From Prorocentrum cordatum (Eukaryota > Sar > Dinophyceae > Prorocentrales > Prorocentraceae): 42,500 nucleotides of DNA. The notes below the pieces were generated by a model. The model was not told where the DNA came from. It ran no database searches and saw nothing but the letters and a program-made list of their open reading frames with translations. Position 1 is the stretch's first letter. Each line of letters begins with the position of its first letter. The translations under genes were made by a program, and so were the position numbers. This document shows positions 38,844 through 42,500 of the stretch, piece after piece. The DNA lies in contig CAUYUJ010011525.1 of NCBI GenBank assembly GCA_963575745.1, forward strand, positions 95,001-137,500, written 5' to 3'.

Positions 38844-39088
38844 TTGGGTCGTCGAGCACCTCGCAATGCGACGTTTGTGGCCCAGCCCTCCTGCTCAGCG
38901 TGCTGGCCAGCCTGATGGCGTACGTAGCGGGGAGGGGCCGGCGGCAGGCGGCCTCCCGCTGGATCAAGGCCAGTTGGCCGGCGGTTCGTGGGGTAGGTAT
39001 TTCGCTCAGTGCCCGCCCCAACGTTGACACTGGGCGCAGCTGCACCTGGTGTGCCTGGGGCAGCAGCAGCAGCAGCAGCAGCAGCTTA
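38844..39088. repeat. Segmental duplication, copy 2, with expanded CAG tract
   Basis: Second copy of 38102-38333. The terminal AGC tract is four repeats in copy 1 and about nine in copy 2, so the microsatellite expanded after duplication. The minus frame keeps 'TLGRALSEIPTPRTA' and 'PATYAIRLASTLS'. Confidence 0.85.
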
Positions 39089-39289
39089 TGACTGCAATTG
39101 CGCCCCAAGCCCGAGCAAACCTTCGTACGCACGGGAATGTGCCAGCCTCCTTGAGAACCTGAGCTGGCGAGGATTCAATGCAGCCGAATGAATTCGCGAC
39201 TCCACGTTTAGTGGCCTGAGCATTTTCTTTTCATGCCTGAAGCCACTCGGTCTGCCTTACGTTTCCCCAGCTCCCTGTTTCGTTTCATA

Positions 39290-40170
39290 GTACATTATGG
39301 AATCGATGATTGCTGCCACGATGTTTATTATTCAGCATTTGCCCGTGAGTGTTGTGGCCGAGATTTCCACGCCGCCATCGCAGACAAGATCCTATCGTAA
39401 GCTGGTTGGTGGACGTCAATAGCCAGCCCATAAAGCTTGAGAGCACAACCGCAGCGGAGAAGACAAGCACACTGCCTAACACAATGGAGGAAATGAGACT
39501 GGCGCCGCTTCGAAATGGATCGAACCGCTTTCCATGCATACGATACTTGCAAACCTAAAAACAGTGGCTCCAGGATAGCAGCACATGTGAATATTGACAT
39601 GTATGCTACGTCCCACTGTGCAATCATGCGCATGCTCAGGATCGTACCAATATGCAGCTACCGAAGTGTCCCAAAAAAAGGCCTGGTACTCTTGTCCTGG
39701 AACACTCCATGCCTCATGACATGTTGCTTGGGTGATCGACCGAGGGCGAACTAGGCATCAGGATTAGCAGGAACCACAGTATGGTTAGAAGTAGTTATGA
39801 CATAGTCTACTGCATTTAGTACCTTCAGACAAGGTCAAAATTCCTTTACAGTGAACCTGAGGTCCTGTGGGAACATGTCCATGGACTTCTCTTCTGGGCA
39901 TTTAGTGCATCATATTCTCGATGCGATGAAACGCTCATCCACGCGCGGCAGGCCCGCAACATTGCCTTCAAGCGAGACATTTCGGCGAGGTGCGACCCAT
40001 CCCCAGTCAGTCTGGCGTCGAAGGCTTGAAGAGCACCTCCAAACTTCAAAGTCAAAACTGGAGTGGCCAGTTCACCCAGGCAGCCGCCCATCGGCCAACC
40101 GCCACAATGGCAGGTAACCATGTCGCCTAAGACAAAGAACGTATCATGCAATGCCATTGTCAAACTCAGT
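39290..40170 (-). pseudogene. Decayed reverse transcriptase, minus strand
   Basis: Read on the minus strand, 40163 to 39846 contains 'TCHCGGWPMGGCLGELATPV' (GWPMGG at 40083-40100), an RT motif-B-like signature of the x-P-M-G-G type. One frame over, 'VAGLPRVDERFIASRI' places a V-D-E (39934-39942) where the catalytic V-D-D of motif C is expected. After an in-frame stop comes 'CTKCPEEKSMDMFPQDLRF'. Further along are 'FALGRSPKQHVMRHG', 'GTILSMRMIAQWDVAYMSIF' and 'ILEPLFLGLQVSYAWKAVRS', with two more stops. This order matches the palm and thumb of a dinoflagellate RT family as I remember it. Stops, a frame shift and the lost Asp mark it as dead. Confidence 0.5.
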
Positions 40171-40727
40171 CAGATCGGATATAACCTTATAATGCCAAAG
40201 CCCCCTCGTTCCCGATCGGCAGCATCACATGATTTGCACCGCCAGCCCTATGCAGCTGGCGAAGCAGAGCCGCGCGTTACCATGCGGTTTGTTGCAAGAC
40301 GTCCAGGAGGGCGCGACGGCGCCCAATACCTCGCCAAGCATCTGCCTCTAACGACAAACAACACGAGCCGCGTCCACAAGCAAGACCTCAAACTTCTCTT
40401 GCTCTTGGCAACTGCATGGGCTAATCTCGGCTTGTTTGGGGAACGGCGATAGACGGCAAACGCGCGCATGCAACTCTGGCTGCATGCCGAATTGCATCCG
40501 AAGCGCATCAGCTGGTATACCTGGTCTTGTCTGTGCAATACGCAGCGCGTGTGCAGCAAGTTCGAGGTAGCGTTTGAATGGGTGCCCCCATCGCTAACTA
40601 TGGCCTATCGCGCATATGGTCAGTACCACATACTAGACCGCCGCCCGCAGCATGGCAGCTGTGCTTGCATGCGCGGAAACTTGATGCTGCATGTTGTCTT
40701 CGCACATGATCTGCATGACAGTCTGTT
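40171..40727. other. Interval between RT remnants
   Basis: Probably part of the same decayed minus-strand element, but no frame is clearly coding. Open frames on both strands are interrupted. Confidence 0.3.
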
Positions 40728-41694
40728 TCAGCCAGCGCCGAGGGATGCCCCGCTAACAAAGTCGCCGTTTGGATTCGACAAACTCTTGCACATGCAGGCA
40801 TAGAGTTTGTAGAGATCGCCAGTGTCAAGGTAGTGTTCTCCAAGACGGCACAGGTGGCCATCCCTGGACGCGAAAGCCATGTGCATGAGTTTTTTATCTA
40901 GAACCACCACAGCCTGACCAGCCTCCATCTCCAGCATTGACGAAGTGGCATCGCCCCCGCAATCAGCGCCCTGACCGACGCGGCTCAGAAGGGGAGAAGA
41001 GGCGGCACAATGAGATAGTAGGGCACATTGGCACCACTACAATGCCCGACGAGTTGCCCTCGGACATCCCGCTCCAGGCCAGCATGATCCTCAGGAATGG
41101 GGAGGGGGAGATGGGCAGGCTGCTTGCGGACAGCCGAAAGCTGGACCAATTCCGTCTGCTCTTCAGGGCAAACACGGCTGATTGTCTCGATCAAAAATCC
41201 CGAGCAAGGGCAACGTGTCCACGCAGTGTCACTGCATAGTCTTTGGGGCGGGACATGTCGAGGGCAATGCGCGCGCGAGGGGATATAGCGAGCTTCCGAT
41301 ATTGCGCGCGTGCGGCATGCGAGAGTACACCACGGAATTCTCGTTGCACTGCATGAAATAGCTTAACCGAGTGGGTTTCGACAGTGATGCGCCAACTCTG
41401 GGTATTGAATATGTGCGATGTGTTAAGGCCGCAGAAAACTGTTCGTTGCACGCGTGCAGCTCGAGTAGGACCGAACCCTTGAGGCGTGGGATATGGGCCG
41501 CATTGCAAGCATTGCACGTGCAGGATTGGGTTGTGACCACACCTGTTGATAATCCAGATTCGCACCACGCTCACCCAGGTGAAGTGCCAACCAGGATGCG
41601 TTACGCAGAAGGTACATAAGACGATGCTCCGCAGGAGGGCTAGTAGGCACACTGGCGTCGGAGTAGCTTGCACAGCTCGTCTAAGGACTCGCAT
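40728..41694 (-). pseudogene. Upstream protein remnants of the minus-strand element
   Basis: Three minus-strand stretches read as protein. 41694-41191 ends 'IALDMSRPKDYAVTLRGHVA'. One frame over, 41194-40985 contains 'IETISRVCPEEQTELVQLSA' and 'PIPEDHAGLE'. 40960-40728 contains 'EMEAGQAVVVLDKKLMHMAF' and 'RLGEHYLDTGDLYKLYACMC'. They precede the RT remnant in the right direction and share its lower GC content. They are plausibly the N-terminal part of the same large element protein. No domain is recognised. Confidence 0.35.
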
Positions 41695-42500
41695 TGGCGG
41701 CCATCCGCTGCATCTCCAAACCTGCCCAGGACAGGGCAGTCACCGGCGGAGTGCACCCAGCATCCTTTCGAACATCCTTGCGACGCACTTGATGCACATT
41801 CAATGCAAATTATTCGACAGTGGTCGGACATGTTCGAAGCCGCGGCCATGATCGAAAGCGCTCAACTCTGATATTTCGGCACACGAATGATTGTTGATGC
41901 ACATCGATGCTTCGAGGCACCGGATAATTGTGCTCTCCAGTTTCAGTGTTTGGCCATCAGTCCAAGTATAGAAACAGATCGAAGATCGGCCAAATACTCA
42001 CGACGCCAAACTTCGAATTACAAAAATTGTCCTTTATAGACATTCTGGAAGACGCACCGAGTCAATGCTGCGTTCTCGAAACCGTCTAAATACATCCGGT
42101 TCGAAACCTCGTCGGTGTCACGAAGGATCGCGTAACGTTGGTCTTGTCAGCATACCACTGGGGACACTTAGAAGACCACGTACAATACGCTAGCGAACGA
42201 TGCGGAAACTGCTCAGCAAGCCACGCCGCACGGTGCAGCATTTGGATATGATGGCGCAAGTGTTTGGCATCACGCGGGCAATGCAATGTGCATGCTTGGA
42301 GCGAGGGCGGAACAAACACGCAACATGATTCCCGCGAAATGTGTGTGTGTGTGCCCATTTTGGTGCACCAATTCACGCAGACTGAGCATTTCGCTGATAT
42401 TCAGCACCACCTGCCACGCCATTGCTGGGGATCGACTGTAAGGTTGACGGGATGGCAATAGCCACTCTAAGAGAATACCCATCATTTGCAGAAGATCTCC
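41695..42500. other. No recognisable gene to the window end
   Basis: Lower-GC unique-looking DNA. A minus-strand frame at 41849-41640 is Cys-rich ('CIECASSASQGCSKGCWVHS') and might be a zinc-finger-like part of the upstream element, but the spacing fits no family I know. A (GT)n of 12 bases lies at 42341-42352. Confidence 0.35.

Noticed and set aside
42353-42368. 'cccattttggtgcacc' as a spliced-leader relic
   Set aside because: Only the nine bases CCATTTTGG match consecutively. The conserved GCTCAAG end is absent and a GT microsatellite precedes it.

Overview
The window looks like nuclear DNA of a dinoflagellate, possibly Prorocentrum-like. The reasons are its GC-rich base composition, a very heavy load of trinucleotide microsatellites and degenerate minisatellites, the absence of any compact conventional gene, and a retrotransposon whose Gag-like protein and YVDN reverse transcriptase resemble elements I associate with dinoflagellates. 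A stretch inside the element's terminal repeat also resembles the dinoflagellate spliced leader. The species is an inference; no rRNA, tRNA or housekeeping gene was recognised.

Layout. 1-14.6 kb is almost entirely repeat DNA: a 1.2 kb GTA/GTC compound microsatellite (1425-2612), an 11-bp array (3201-3372), a ~325-bp array (5085-5990), a precise 83-bp array (7939-8305), a long polypyrimidine tract, a 2.6 kb degenerate 26-bp satellite with higher-order structure (10236-12806), and GGA/TCC microsatellites. 14627-21343 is the one well-resolved genetic unit: a 6.7 kb tyrosine-recombinase (DIRS/PAT/Ngaro-like) retrotransposon. It carries a membrane-segment ORF, Gag-like ORF, RT-RNase H, tyrosine recombinase and a cytosine-5-type DNA methyltransferase-like domain, framed by split direct repeats (A1 ... 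B1-A2-B2). 21.4-27.6 kb is non-coding apart from repeats, including an 87-bp array (23931-25361). 27.6-29.2 kb holds a frame-hopping, probably decayed protein-coding locus. 29.6-31.9 kb holds a ~17-bp repeat in two opposite blocks and an array that is the reverse-complement relative of the 87-bp array. 32.8-33.6 kb has minus-strand gene remnants. 34.5-36 kb has foldback repeats and a 151-bp MITE with a clear 5-bp target duplication. 37.4-37.9 kb has small gene fragments, and 38.1-39.1 kb a segmental duplication. 39.3-41.7 kb (minus strand, lower GC) contains a decayed reverse transcriptase of a second type.

How the parts work together. Only the YR retrotransposon is a coherent system. RT-RNase H would copy the RNA, the A and B repeats would let a circular DNA form, the tyrosine recombinase would integrate it without target duplication (the two ends here share only one T with the flanks), and the methyltransferase-like domain could mark element or host DNA. 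In this copy the reading frame switches repeatedly between two frames, so it is either a recently dead copy or carries base-call indels. Everything else is best read as repeat-dominated accessory genome.
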